From contig NZ_CP133548.1 of NCBI RefSeq assembly GCF_031198435.1, positions 2,886,001 to 2,950,000 on the forward strand: DNA of 64,000 nucleotides, in the 5' to 3' direction. The notes under the pieces are model-generated. The model ran no database searches and had not been told where the DNA came from. It saw only the letters and a program-made list of their open reading frames with translations. The translations under genes were made by a program, and so were the position numbers. Below, piece by piece: positions 27,021-36,532 of this stretch; position 1 is the stretch's first letter, and each line of letters begins with the position of its first letter. Source of the stretch: Pleionea litopenaei. Lineage in GTDB: Bacteria > Pseudomonadota > Gammaproteobacteria > Enterobacterales > Kangiellaceae.

Positions 27021-29747
27021 ATGACGTCAGCAAAGCCGGTGATTTTGGTTGATGGATCTTCTTACTTATTTCGGGCATTTCACGCTATTCGCCACTTGAG
27101 CACGGGTGAGGGGTTTCCTACTAATGCTATTCGAGGGGTTATTTCAATGATTCGCGGTCATCTTCGCGATTATCCTGACTCGAAAGTGGTGGTGGTTTTT
27201 GATGCGAAAGGAAAGACCTTTAGAAATGATCTCTATCCTGAGTATAAAGCGCATCGCCCACCAATGCCCGACGACTTGCGCGTTCAAATTCAACCGATTC
27301 ATGACATTATTAAAGCAATGGGTCTGCCACTTCTTGTGATTGACGATGTCGAAGCGGATGATGTCATTGGAACGCTAGCCGAGCAAGCGACTTCGCAAGG
27401 AATCGATGCGTTAATATCTACCGGCGATAAAGATATGGCTCAGTTAGTTAGTCCGCATGTGACGTTAATTAACACCATGACTAATACTTTGATGGATCCT
27501 CAAGGGGTTGTCGACAAGTATGGTTTTTCTGCGGATCTCTTTATCGATTATCTAGCGCTCATGGGGGACTCATCGGATAATATTCCCGGAGTCGCAGGTG
27601 TTGGAGAAAAAACGGCGGTTGCTTTGTTACAAGGAATCGGTGGCTTAGAGGATATCTATAATAATTTAGAAAAAGTTCGCGAGCTATCTTTTCGTGGCGC
27701 TAAAAAAATGCCAGAGAAGCTGGCTGAAAATAAAGAGATGGCGTTTCTCTCTTATCAGTTAGCCACCATTAAAACAGATGTGGAACTCCCCTTTACATTA
27801 TCTGAAATTGAACACGGTGAGCCGGATACAGACGCGTTAGCCGATCTGTTTAAGCAATATGAGTTTAAAACGTGGTTACATGAACTATCCCAAGATTCAG
27901 ATCAACCGAGTGATGTGGTTGCCGATAAGACGGAAGTTGAAAAAGACTATCAAACTATTCTAACTAAAAGTGACTTTGAGCGCTGGCTCAAGAAGCTGGA
28001 ACAAGCCGATCTCTTTGCATTTGATACTGAAACAACCAGTCTCAATTACATGCAAGCAGACTTGGTTGGTGTATCTTTCGCTGTAGCCAAAGATGAAGCG
28101 GCCTATTTACCGTTGACTCATGACTATTTAGATGCGCCAGAGCAACTGAACCGAGAGTGGGTTTTAGAGCAATTAAAGCCAATATTAGAATCAGAAAAAC
28201 ACAAAAAAGTCGGACAAAATTTAAAGTACGATGCCAGCGTATTAGCACGCTATGAGATCTCCCTGAGAGGCATAGCATTCGACACTATGCTTGAGTCGTA
28301 CTGCTTCAACAGCATCGCCACGCGTCACGACATGGATTCTTTAGCAATGAAGTATTTAGGCGTCGACACTATTCATTTTGAAGATATTGCAGGTAAAGGC
28401 GCTAAACAAATAACCTTTAATCAAATTCCGCTTGAACAAGCCGCTCCTTATGCTGCTGAAGATGCAGACATTACGCTTCAACTGCATCAGAAAATTTGGC
28501 CACAATTAAAAGAAGAAGAAGGCCCAAAAGCCGTTTTTGAACACATTGAAATGCCCCTGTTGAATGTTCTCTCAAGTATGGAGCGAAACGGTGTTTTAAT
28601 CGATGCACAATTGTTGCGGGAAAAGAGCCAGCAATTCGCGGCGCGGATGGTTGAGTTGCAGCAAGAGGCTTATGAGCTTGCTGGAGAAGAATTTAACTTA
28701 GGCTCACCAAAACAGTTGCAACAAATTCTATTTGAAAAACTAGAGTTGCCGGTAATTAAGAAAACACCTAAAAAACAACCATCAACGGCAGAAGATGTTT
28801 TACAAGAGTTGGCTCTTGATTATCCGTTACCCAAAGTCATTCTGGAGTATCGCGGATTGTCGAAACTGAAGTCGACTTATACCGACAAACTTCCAGAGAT
28901 GATAAATCCAGTAACTGGGCGTTTACATACTTCCTATCATCAAGCGGTTGCAGCAACCGGACGCTTGTCTTCAACCGAACCTAACTTGCAAAACATTCCT
29001 ATTAAAAATGAAGCAGGTCGCAGTATCCGACAAGCCTTTATAGCGCCACAAGGTTGCAAAATTGTGGCTGCTGACTACAGTCAAATTGAGCTTCGAATAA
29101 TGGCTCATCTATCGCAAGATGAAGGTTTGCTTGAAGCCTTTGCCAATGCACAAGACATTCACACGGCAACTGCCGCTGAGGTCTTTTCGGTGACTCCAGA
29201 GCAAGTGACTTCTGAACAACGTCGAAGTGCTAAAGCGATTAACTTTGGACTTATCTATGGCATGTCAGCCTTTGGGTTAGCCAAGCAAATTGGTGTCGGT
29301 CGCGAACAAGCGCAACTTTATATTGATACTTATTTCGCTCGCTACCCAGGTGTCGAAGCTTATATGGAAGAGACCAAAGCCATTGCAAAAGAAAAAGGGT
29401 ATGTCGAAACGCTTTATGGTCGCCGTCTGTATCTTCCAGAAATTAATGCCAGTAATGGAATGCGGCGTAAAGCTGCCGAGCGTACGGCTATCAATGCCCC
29501 TATGCAAGGCAGTGCAGCGGATATAATTAAGCTCGCCATGTTGCAGATTAATCAATGGATTAACGAGGAAAAGCCAGCATGCAAAATGGTGATGCAAGTT
29601 CATGATGAATTGGTGTTTGAAGTTGCAGAAGACGATGTTGAAACTGTTAAAAAGAAAGTTATCGAACTCATGGAGTCGGCCACGGAGCTGAGTGTACCTT
29701 TGGTGGTTGAAGCGGACATCGGTGATAATTGGGAGCAAGCACATTAG
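27021..29747 (+). CDS. polA: DNA polymerase I
   Basis: Pol I fills gaps and removes RNA primers. All three domains are present. The 5'-nuclease is at about residues 1-290 ([25 protein letters not shown]). The 3'-5' exonuclease retains its acidic residues in [13 protein letters not shown] and [12 protein letters not shown]. The polymerase has [30 protein letters not shown] and [10 protein letters not shown]. The frame opens at 26988, but that ATG overlaps the likely -10 box; the ATG at 27021 gives [16 protein letters not shown], the family start, and 908 aa (E. coli 928). It precedes a small lipoprotein gene by 11 bp. Confidence 0.97.
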   Translation: MTSAKPVILVDGSSYLFRAFHAIRHLSTGEGFPTNAIRGVISMIRGHLRDYPDSKVVVVFDAKGKTFRNDLYPEYKAHRPPMPDDLRVQIQPIHDIIKAMGLPLLVIDDVEADDVIGTLAEQATSQGIDALISTGDKDMAQLVSPHVTLINTMTNTLMDPQGVVDKYGFSADLFIDYLALMGDSSDNIPGVAGVGEKTAVALLQGIGGLEDIYNNLEKVRELSFRGAKKMPEKLAENKEMAFLSYQLATIKTDVELPFTLSEIEHGEPDTDALADLFKQYEFKTWLHELSQDSDQPSDVVADKTEVEKDYQTILTKSDFERWLKKLEQADLFAFDTETTSLNYMQADLVGVSFAVAKDEAAYLPLTHDYLDAPEQLNREWVLEQLKPILESEKHKKVGQNLKYDASVLARYEISLRGIAFDTMLESYCFNSIATRHDMDSLAMKYLGVDTIHFEDIAGKGAKQITFNQIPLEQAAPYAAEDADITLQLHQKIWPQLKEEEGPKAVFEHIEMPLLNVLSSMERNGVLIDAQLLREKSQQFAARMVELQQEAYELAGEEFNLGSPKQLQQILFEKLELPVIKKTPKKQPSTAEDVLQELALDYPLPKVILEYRGLSKLKSTYTDKLPEMINPVTGRLHTSYHQAVAATGRLSSTEPNLQNIPIKNEAGRSIRQAFIAPQGCKIVAADYSQIELRIMAHLSQDEGLLEAFANAQDIHTATAAEVFSVTPEQVTSEQRRSAKAINFGLIYGMSAFGLAKQIGVGREQAQLYIDTYFARYPGVEAYMEETKAIAKEKGYVETLYGRRLYLPEINASNGMRRKAAERTAINAPMQGSAADIIKLAMLQINQWINEEKPACKMVMQVHDELVFEVAEDDVETVKKKVIELMESATELSVPLVVEADIGDNWEQAH

Positions 29748-29758
29748 AGGTATTCATT

Positions 29759-30043
29759 ATGAATAAAGTCTTGGCGGTTATTATTACTTCATTGTTTTTG
29801 TCTGCTTGTCAAAAGCCCGTTGGAGGTCCTTGTGTTTACACCGAGCGAACGACAACAGGAAAAGTAACGCAAGTGACCGAAGGATTTATCCTGTTAGATA
29901 TTAGTGACCTTGGAACGTATCAACTAAATTCCGATCGAGTTCATCAAAAGCTTTCAGCGGGTGACCAAGTCTCGTTATTAATTAAGGAAATAACCAGCGG
30001 CAGTTGCGTACCAATCCAAGTTTCCGTTTTAGATAACTCGTAG
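29759..30043 (+). CDS. Small hypothetical lipoprotein
   Basis: The 94-aa protein starts at the ATG at 29759 behind AGAGG, and has a lipoprotein signal with lipobox LSAC (Cys18). The mature part is about 75 residues with beta-rich character (GKVTQVTEGFILLDISDLGTY) that looks like a small OB- or SH3-like barrel, and two further Cys. No family recognised. It lies 11 bp after polA, so co-transcription is likely. An alternative upstream start at 29729 would place the signal internally and is rejected. Confidence 0.7.
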   Translation: MNKVLAVIITSLFLSACQKPVGGPCVYTERTTTGKVTQVTEGFILLDISDLGTYQLNSDRVHQKLSAGDQVSLLIKEITSGSCVPIQVSVLDNS

Positions 30044-30117
30044 TTGAGATAAAACAGATGCGATAAAATAGTTACGATTAAATAATTGCGATAAAAAAGA
30101 AGGAGAGAGAAGGTTCA

Positions 30118-30183
30118 ATGTTGACACATTTTTTTACAAGTCCAAGGGAAACCTTTTTGGCGCAAGAGCGTCTTAGTATATAG
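30118..30183 (+). CDS. 21-codon small ORF in the polA-downstream RNA
   Basis: ATG at 30118 follows a strong purine-rich ribosome-binding site (AAGGAGAGAGAAGG) and opens 21 codons beginning MLTHFFTSPRETF, ending at TAG 30181-30183. The stop overlaps the first hairpin of the structured RNA. The ribosome-binding segment AAAGAAGGAG (30096-30105) is perfectly complementary to CTCCTTCTTT in the second hairpin loop (30214-30223), so the RNA could block its own translation. It may be a leader peptide or the peptide of a dual-function sRNA. Confidence 0.45.
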   Translation: MLTHFFTSPRETFLAQERLSI

Positions 30184-30266
30184 ACGCCATTGATGGTGTC
30201 TTCCCGCAAAACCCTCCTTCTTTAAGCGGGACCTTGTGTTCAGTTTCCCCAAGCTGAACTCACATT

Positions 30267-30304
30267 GCCTCCAACGTGCTAGCGTGTGGAGGCTTTCTTT
30301 TTTC
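30267..30304 (+). terminator. Rho-independent terminator of the polA-downstream RNA
   Basis: GCCTCCA (30267-30273) pairs with TGGAGGC (30287-30293), with further pairing inside, and is followed by a T-rich run TTTCTTTTTT. This is a strong intrinsic terminator. Confidence 0.9.
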
Positions 30305-30398
30305 TAGCCCATCAATTTTTAATGTAAAGAATAAGAGAAAGACAAATCAGTTAAGAATTCTTAAACTTTTCGAAGCCAAGATTGAACCTATTCAATCG

Positions 30399-30998
30399 TT
30401 AGACCATTGGAATGTAATTTGGCAGTTGTTGAATTCCAGTCATCCACTGATTGATTTTAGGAAAGCGAGTTAATTCAAAATCACCATCGGTTGCAACATG
30501 GGTATAAGCGTACAAAGCAATATCGGCGATACTAGGCTTGTCACCGACTAGCCAAGTCGTTTTATTTAATTGCTGTTCTAAAACAGCCAATGCCTGATAA
30601 CCCTTTTTTAAAAGTTCCGGTAAACTATCTCGTCGCGGGTGATCACTTGGAAGAAATAAATTTATGAATCGAGCGACAGCGATCGCAGGCTCATGACTGT
30701 ATTGCTCAAAGAACATCCATTGAAGTACCTGCGCTTGCTCAAGTTTGCCAGTCGGAAAATATGGCGTGTTCTGAGAAAGGTAATACAATCCTGCATTAGA
30801 CTCGGGAAGATATGTTCCATCGATTTCGAGAAGCGGAACTTTTCCATTAGGATTCTTTTTCAGATAGTCAGGTGTTTGCGTTTCTCCGTTTAATATATCA
30901 ACCTCAATCCATTGGTGCTCCTGGCTAATCAAGTTAAGTAAGAGCTTGAGCTTGTAGCAATTGCCGGAGAGAGACATCCCATATACTTTTATCATCAT
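30399..30998 (-). CDS. Glutathione S-transferase family protein
   Basis: The 199-aa protein has the N-terminal thioredoxin-like GST domain (KVYGMSLSGNCYKLKLLLNL; NPNGKVPLLEIDG; LPESNAGLYYLS with the Glu-Ser pair that binds glutathione) and the C-terminal helical domain with the capping motif KPSIADIALYAYTHVA. It is a cytosolic glutathione-dependent enzyme of unknown substrate. Two ATGs occur (30998, 30995) behind AGGGAA. It is the last gene of a minus-strand pair with an MFS transporter. Confidence 0.9.
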   Translation of the reverse strand: MMIKVYGMSLSGNCYKLKLLLNLISQEHQWIEVDILNGETQTPDYLKKNPNGKVPLLEIDGTYLPESNAGLYYLSQNTPYFPTGKLEQAQVLQWMFFEQYSHEPAIAVARFINLFLPSDHPRRDSLPELLKKGYQALAVLEQQLNKTTWLVGDKPSIADIALYAYTHVATDGDFELTRFPKINQWMTGIQQLPNYIPMV

Positions 30999-31040
30999 TG
31001 TTCCCTTTTTATCAAAATCAAATACTGTTTAAGACATTAA

Positions 31041-32234
31041 CTACGAAGAATGATTGGCATAAATTCTTCTTTCTTTAAACAAAGCTAGAATTAAAGTGAA
31101 GACGAACAGTGCCAGAGGAATAAAACACAAGAGCAAAATACCCTGCCACTTAAACTGAAATAATAGCCACCCAGAACTTAACGCAGCAATCGCTTGAGTG
31201 CCAAAAACCAGAAAGTCATTGGTGGCCTGTACTTTAAATCGTTCGTTCGATTGATAGGTCGTCGCCAAGAGAGCGGTACCGGCGACGAATAAAAAATTCC
31301 AACCTATTCCGAGTAAAACCAAAGCCACCCAAAAGCCAATAAATGTTTGCCATTGATAGGCGATTAATAAGCAAAGAATGTAAGCAAATAGGCCTGCAAA
31401 CATCATTTTCGAATGGCCGAAACGCTGAATCAGCACTCCGGAGATGAGAGAGGGTAAATACATGGCTGCAACATGAGATTGAATCACCCATTTGGTTTCC
31501 TGCAAGCTGTGATGAAAATGAGTATGCATACTGAGAGGCGTCGCGGTCATTATAAAACTCATGATCCCATACCCGACCGCAGCCGCTGCGATGGCGATGA
31601 GTAGCGTTCTTTGACGAAATAAAGTAGACAAGCCTCTTCCAGGGCTTTGATGATCAGTCTGCTCTAGTGGAGGAACTTTAATTAAAGTCAACATGAGTAA
31701 ACCAAGTAAGTAGATACCACTGAGCAGCAGAAAAGAACCTGCATAGGGCATGGTTAACAAGGATTGACCCAATAAGGATAATTCGGGACCGATAAATGCT
31801 GCGACAATACCGCCGAGCAAAATTGTCGAGGTCGCTTTAGGGATTTGCTCAACAGTCACTTGCTCGATGGCCGCAAAACGATACTGCTGCACCGATGCAG
31901 CCGAGCTTCCAATTCCTAATGCGGCAAAACAAAACAAAGTAAAGCTCTCAATATGCATCGCGTATGCTGCAATCAATGCCGTTATCACACCAAAGATACC
32001 GTAGGTGAGAAATATGGGCTTGCGTCCCCAGCGACTCATTAAAAACGCAGCGGGTAGGGTATTCAGTGCCAAACCTATTATTGCTAATGCAATGGGTAAA
32101 GTGGCAAGCGCTTCCGAAGGGGCAATTTGCTGTCCGATAATTCCCGCAATCAGAACCAACATTGATGTACCCGATAACATCAGTGCATAGCACAGTGTGA
32201 GTAACCAAACTTGAGCGGGTAGTCGTTGTGACAC
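31041..32234 (-). CDS. MFS transporter
   Basis: The 397-aa protein has about 12 membrane helices with the MFS loop 2-3 motif in FLMSRWGRKPIFLTYG. It starts at a GTG (32234) behind AGGAA with 6-nt spacing. The protein resembles drug/metabolite efflux members, but the substrate cannot be read from sequence. It is divergent from the OPT transporter gene. Confidence 0.87.
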   Translation of the reverse strand: MSQRLPAQVWLLTLCYALMLSGTSMLVLIAGIIGQQIAPSEALATLPIALAIIGLALNTLPAAFLMSRWGRKPIFLTYGIFGVITALIAAYAMHIESFTLFCFAALGIGSSAASVQQYRFAAIEQVTVEQIPKATSTILLGGIVAAFIGPELSLLGQSLLTMPYAGSFLLLSGIYLLGLLMLTLIKVPPLEQTDHQSPGRGLSTLFRQRTLLIAIAAAAVGYGIMSFIMTATPLSMHTHFHHSLQETKWVIQSHVAAMYLPSLISGVLIQRFGHSKMMFAGLFAYILCLLIAYQWQTFIGFWVALVLLGIGWNFLFVAGTALLATTYQSNERFKVQATNDFLVFGTQAIAALSSGWLLFQFKWQGILLLCFIPLALFVFTLILALFKERRIYANHSS

Positions 32235-32415
32235 AGTTAATTCCTAATGGCGAAATTTGGATGATAAGGTTGCGACAGCTTAGCACAAGCCGTGCGTATC
32301 AAGTCTAATAGATAATTGTAAGCGAAGATATGGCTTGGGTGGCTGGGACTTGCTCTGGAATATTGGTAGACTCGGCTTTACATAACTCGATATAAGTACC
32401 CATAAAGGACAGGCG

Positions 32416-34395
32416 ATGGACAAAAATAAAAAAGCTGGCTTATCGAATGCAGCGTATCGCGAGCTGCAACCCGGTGAGCAGTATCAACCATACATTGGTA
32501 GCCATGAATCGATAGCCGAATTTACATTTAAAGCATTGGGTTTGGGGATCTTATTTGGAATTATTTTTGGTGCGGCTAATGCTTATTTAGGGCTTAAATC
32601 TGGATTGACCATCAGCACCTCAATTCCGGTCGCCGTTATGAGTGTTGCTGTATTTCGTATACTCGCCAAGTCAGGCATCAAAAGTACCATCTTAGAAACC
32701 AATATTGCTCAAACGACGGGCTCGGCTTCAAGTTCTGTGGCAAGTGGCGTGATCTTCACATTGCCCGCCTTATTTATGTGGGGAGTCGCTCCAGATTTGT
32801 TGCAAATGACGATTTTGGCAATGAGTGGGGGGTTGTTAGGCATTCTATTTATGATTCCCTTGCGTAAATTTTTAATCGAAAGAGAACATGGAAAATTGCC
32901 TTATCCTGAGGGAACTGCATGTGCTGAAGTTTTGGTCGCCAATGAAGTCGGTGGTAATAGAGCCAAATATATCTTTTATGGGATCGGTGCGGCGGCTTTG
33001 TTTAAAACACTGACGTCCTGGATTAAAATTATTCCTTCTTCAGTAAGTTTCAATGTCCCTTTTATCAAGAAGGCCACACTTGGAATCGATCTATCGGCAG
33101 CCTTATTCGGCGTCGGTTATATTTTAGGACCTCGCATCGCGCTAATTATGGTTGGTGGTGGACTACTTTCTTCCTTAATTATTATTCCCGCGATAGCTTA
33201 CTGGGGTGATACGAGAACGTTACCGCTGTTTCCTGAAACGGTTTCTTTAATTAAAGATATGTCGGCGGCGGATATTTGGACGCGTTATGTTCGGTATATT
33301 GGAGCTGGTGCGGTTGCGACGGCGGGGATTATCACTTTAATACGCAGTATTCCAGTGATGCTCGAGAGCTTTAAAGCAGGTGCAAAAGAGTTAGAGATAC
33401 AAACACATCAATCCGACGGTTCGACGAAACAACCGAGAACGACTCAAGATCTGCCTTTGAAGGTGGTGGGTATTGGTATTTTACTGATTGTTTTAGCATT
33501 GACCTTAATTCCGAGTGTTTTTGGTGCGGTTGGTGGCATGGATATGCGTCTCGTTGCTGCTATTTGTGTGGCCATATTTTCTTTTTTCTTTGTAACGGTC
33601 GCTTCAAGAATTGTCGGTTTGGTTGGTGTGACGTCGAACCCTACCAGTGGCATGACTATCGCTGCATTACTGGGTACGGCAACGTTGTTTTTAGTCATGG
33701 GTTGGACTGATACTAACGGTAAAGCTGCCGCACTCATTGTCGGTTGTGTGGTTGCAATCGCGGCTTCAATTGCGGGTGATACGTCACAAGATTTAAAAAG
33801 TGGTTATTTGCTTGGATCAACGCCACGTTATCAACAGGCAGCTGAGTTGATTGGTGTTTTAACCTCAGCAACCTTTGTTTGTTTGGCGGTGTTGTTACTT
33901 GCGAAAACCTTTGGTTTTGGTAGCAGCGATTTAGCCGCTCCTCAGGCGACCCTAATGAAATTGGTTATTGATGGGGTATTGGATCAAAACTTACCCTGGA
34001 CGTTGGTTGCGATCGGCGCTGGCATCGCCATACTTTGCGAGCTTTTTCGAATTCCTTCTTTACCCTTTGCGGTTGGTGTTTATTTACCGGTATCCGTAAT
34101 GACCCCGGTGTTTATCGGTGGGATGATCCGGCACTTTTTTGAAAAACGTACCAACAACCAAGAACAACTAGAGAGCCGCCGCGAACGCGGAGTGCTTTTA
34201 GGCTCCGGCTTTGTTGGTGGAGAAGGGTTGTTGGGTGTTGGAATAGCCGCAGCGGCATTTATACTGGATAAGAAACCTGCTGGAATTGGAACTGACTGGG
34301 CTGGTCCCGATTGGATGCCTAGTTTGTTGGGATTCGTTGCCTTTGTTTTGTTAGTTAGCTGGTTCTTTAAATCAATTGTGAATGCAAAAAATTAA
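32416..34395 (+). CDS. OPT family oligopeptide transporter
   Basis: The 659-aa protein has about 14-16 membrane helices. Family motifs are visible: FGAANAYLGLKSGLTISTSIPVAV (outline), NIAQTTGSASSSVASGVIFTLPAL, GKLPYPEGTACAEVLVA and GDTSQDLKSGYLLGSTPRYQQ. Bacterial OPT proteins import oligopeptides or metal chelates by proton coupling. It is monocistronic; the divergent 181-bp spacer to the MFS gene should hold its promoter. Substrate is unknown. Confidence 0.92.
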   Translation: MDKNKKAGLSNAAYRELQPGEQYQPYIGSHESIAEFTFKALGLGILFGIIFGAANAYLGLKSGLTISTSIPVAVMSVAVFRILAKSGIKSTILETNIAQTTGSASSSVASGVIFTLPALFMWGVAPDLLQMTILAMSGGLLGILFMIPLRKFLIEREHGKLPYPEGTACAEVLVANEVGGNRAKYIFYGIGAAALFKTLTSWIKIIPSSVSFNVPFIKKATLGIDLSAALFGVGYILGPRIALIMVGGGLLSSLIIIPAIAYWGDTRTLPLFPETVSLIKDMSAADIWTRYVRYIGAGAVATAGIITLIRSIPVMLESFKAGAKELEIQTHQSDGSTKQPRTTQDLPLKVVGIGILLIVLALTLIPSVFGAVGGMDMRLVAAICVAIFSFFFVTVASRIVGLVGVTSNPTSGMTIAALLGTATLFLVMGWTDTNGKAAALIVGCVVAIAASIAGDTSQDLKSGYLLGSTPRYQQAAELIGVLTSATFVCLAVLLLAKTFGFGSSDLAAPQATLMKLVIDGVLDQNLPWTLVAIGAGIAILCELFRIPSLPFAVGVYLPVSVMTPVFIGGMIRHFFEKRTNNQEQLESRRERGVLLGSGFVGGEGLLGVGIAAAAFILDKKPAGIGTDWAGPDWMPSLLGFVAFVLLVSWFFKSIVNAKN

Positions 34396-34416
34396 ACAAT
34401 TTTTTTGCTTCAAATT

Positions 34417-34446
34417 AAGCACTGGCTAGTCATTTAGCCAGTGCTT
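34417..34446. terminator. Long hairpin at a convergent gene end
   Basis: Twelve-base arms AAGCACTGGCTA (34417-34428) and TAGCCAGTGCTT (34435-34446) flank a 6-nt loop. It overlaps the last codons of the minus-strand DUF255 gene and lies 21 bp after the OPT stop. The T-tracts are short, so efficiency is uncertain. Confidence 0.65.
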
Positions 34447-36465
34447 AAATTCTTCTTGATTTGTTGTTTTCTTTCTATCATCTTCAGCGCATAAAATTGC
34501 GCAGATTTTACCGTCACTTAGTCTCTCAGTTAGAATAGAGCTGTCATTCGATGGGACGCAAAACACCTCAAACTTCAGCGTTAGATCTTGAGTTAGGCTT
34601 TTCCATTGACTCATTTCAAGTGGACTACCAGAGATAACAATCAGTGGCATATTTTTCGCTTGCAGTGCACATTGTAATGCGGTTGCGTAGACCAAGGGGT
34701 TAGTTTCAAAAAGAACTAAGGTGGACTGCTGTAATTGTTTTGCTCGATTTTTCAGATCTTGATTATTAGTCAGCTGAGCCAGTCGATAAAGCACTAGTAC
34801 CAATCGAGCACTCGAATTAGCAAACCCTGAGTCTTTATAGTCATCGTAGACTTCCAAATGATCGCTTTCTAGAGAGACTAAAAATTTATTCTCTTTTATA
34901 AAATGATGTAAAACAAAATCTTGAATTTCAACGAGCCAACTAAAGTATTGAGTATTCCAATCCTGTTGAATAGCAACCAGTAAGCACTCCATTACACTGA
35001 CATAGTCATCCAATACGGCCGATGCTGCTGGCTGAGAATAGGTTAGTCCGGTATTGCGATGCCATCGCTGTTGAATATTCGAAAGAATTTTTTGCGCGAT
35101 ATTTATAGACTCTTCGTTTTGAGATTGTGACGCTGTTTTAAATAGAACTTTAGCTAGTTGTGCATTAAAAGCAATCGTTGCAAAATCTCCAATTGAAGCA
35201 TTTAACTGCTCGTCTCTAATGCTTCTTAATTCTTGTCTTATCGGTTCAATTTGCCATTGTACTTGTTTTAACTCGAGACCTAATTTTTCGGCTAAGCTAC
35301 TCACTGAATACCATTGATGTAGGTGCCATCGTCCTCGATGGTTGGGGGCTTGCTCAAATCCAAACGCTGTTTGTGTTAATGGCCAGAGGTCATTTGTTAT
35401 TGTCTCGCAAACCTGTTGTTTATCGAAGGTATAACTGCTTGGCTGTGAATCTCTAATTTCTAAAGACGGAAAGTTCTCGCACTCAAGTGTTGCATATAAT
35501 CCGTCTTTAATCGCTAGCTTTTCTAAAATAAAAGTTAAAGCTCTTTGTGCTTCGTAACTGAAAGAACCTTCTTTATTGAATGCAGATAATCGATCAAAAT
35601 AATCAATTAGTAGTGTGTTGTCATAAAGTGTCTTCTCGAAGTGCGGAACGCCCCAGTACTCATCTAAACAGTATCGAAAAAAACCGCCTTCAACATGATC
35701 ATTTAAACCGATATTTTTTATACTTTGGCTGGTCAGCATCAATAGCGGATATAGGGTTTGGCTATTGTCGGGTCGTTTCAGAACAATAATATCTAAAAGA
35801 CAAAGCAACATGGTGGTGTGTGGAAACTTGGGAATTGATTTTAGCCCGCCCCATTGCTGATCGACATTATCTAAAAATGCCTGCGTAAATTTATCGGTTA
35901 ATGCCTCAAGCGAAATTTGCTCTTTAGCTAACGTATCCTTAAGGTCAACTGATAGAGCTGGATTTATTCGCGACAAGAGCGTCTTAGAAGAACCTTCTAT
36001 TTCTTCTTGCTTTTCTCGAAATATATAATCAATAGAATCAAGAAGGTTGCTAAAAGCTGGCCGTTCTTGAGTGCCCAACTCATCAAAATAATGACCACAA
36101 AAAAATGGCTGTTTAAATTTAGGGTGGATGAACGCACACAAAGGCCAGCCGCCACTACCGGAATCTAGCAGCGTAGCACTTCGTTGTAACCAGACATCAA
36201 GATCAGGTCTTAGCTCTCTATCGACGGCGACATTAATGAAATTTTTATTTAATCGTTCAATGATCTCTGGGTTTTCAAATAGACTTTTAAGCATCTCCTG
36301 AGTCCAGGGGCATTGAAAGTAACCTAGAAACAAAAAAATAGGTTTATTTTGTTGCTCTGCATAGGACCAAAGATCGTGACTAAAACTTTGCCAATGAATA
36401 GGTGTTTGTGACAGAGCTTTGAGCAGTGGTGAAGCTTGGTCGAAGTGTGTGGTGCGATTCGACAA
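34426..36465 (-). CDS. DUF255/YyaL-like thioredoxin-domain protein with altered CxxC
   Basis: The protein resembles the YyaL/spermatogenesis-associated-20 family: an N-terminal thioredoxin-like DUF255 domain (SPLLKALSQTPIHWQSF, IFLFLGYFQCPW, FINVAVDRELRPDLD, GGWPLCAFIHP) and a (alpha/alpha)6-barrel-like C-terminal region. The usual CHWCH active-site motif is replaced by CPWTQ, so a dithiol redox role is lost. The frame opens at an ATG at 36543, but that overlaps the divergent gene. I prefer the TTG at 36465, with GAGAGG 9 nt upstream, giving a family-like start and 679 aa; GTG 36471 is also possible. Confidence 0.75.
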   Translation of the reverse strand: MSNRTTHFDQASPLLKALSQTPIHWQSFSHDLWSYAEQQNKPIFLFLGYFQCPWTQEMLKSLFENPEIIERLNKNFINVAVDRELRPDLDVWLQRSATLLDSGSGGWPLCAFIHPKFKQPFFCGHYFDELGTQERPAFSNLLDSIDYIFREKQEEIEGSSKTLLSRINPALSVDLKDTLAKEQISLEALTDKFTQAFLDNVDQQWGGLKSIPKFPHTTMLLCLLDIIVLKRPDNSQTLYPLLMLTSQSIKNIGLNDHVEGGFFRYCLDEYWGVPHFEKTLYDNTLLIDYFDRLSAFNKEGSFSYEAQRALTFILEKLAIKDGLYATLECENFPSLEIRDSQPSSYTFDKQQVCETITNDLWPLTQTAFGFEQAPNHRGRWHLHQWYSVSSLAEKLGLELKQVQWQIEPIRQELRSIRDEQLNASIGDFATIAFNAQLAKVLFKTASQSQNEESINIAQKILSNIQQRWHRNTGLTYSQPAASAVLDDYVSVMECLLVAIQQDWNTQYFSWLVEIQDFVLHHFIKENKFLVSLESDHLEVYDDYKDSGFANSSARLVLVLYRLAQLTNNQDLKNRAKQLQQSTLVLFETNPLVYATALQCALQAKNMPLIVISGSPLEMSQWKSLTQDLTLKFEVFCVPSNDSSILTERLSDGKICAILCAEDDRKKTTNQEEFKHWLND

Positions 36466-36532
36466 TGGCACTAGCCTCTCGTTTAAGGTAGAGTTATTGA
36501 TTAAAGACTTACTATACCGGAAGAGGCGTGAT

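Larger units (their letters stand above)
30096..30304 (+). ncRNA. Candidate structured sRNA downstream of polA (Spot 42/ErsA-like locus)
   Basis: The spacer after polA and its lipoprotein holds an ordered series of hairpins: GACGCCA/TGGTGTC (30183-30200), CCCGC/GCGGG (30203-30230) displaying an 18-nt loop with CCTCCTTCTTT, TTCAGTTT/AAGCTGAA with a CCCC loop (30239-30258), and a strong terminator. C-rich single-stranded loops that can pair with Shine-Dalgarno sequences are typical of trans-acting sRNAs. The locus between polA and engB carries Spot 42 in enterics and ErsA in Pseudomonas. No sequence similarity to either is claimed. The 5' end is uncertain and may lie near 30096 or closer to 30180. 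Confidence 0.55.

Noticed and set aside
29277-29744. 155-residue minus-strand ORF inside polA
   Set aside because: It is antisense to the conserved polymerase palm region; explained by codon bias of polA.
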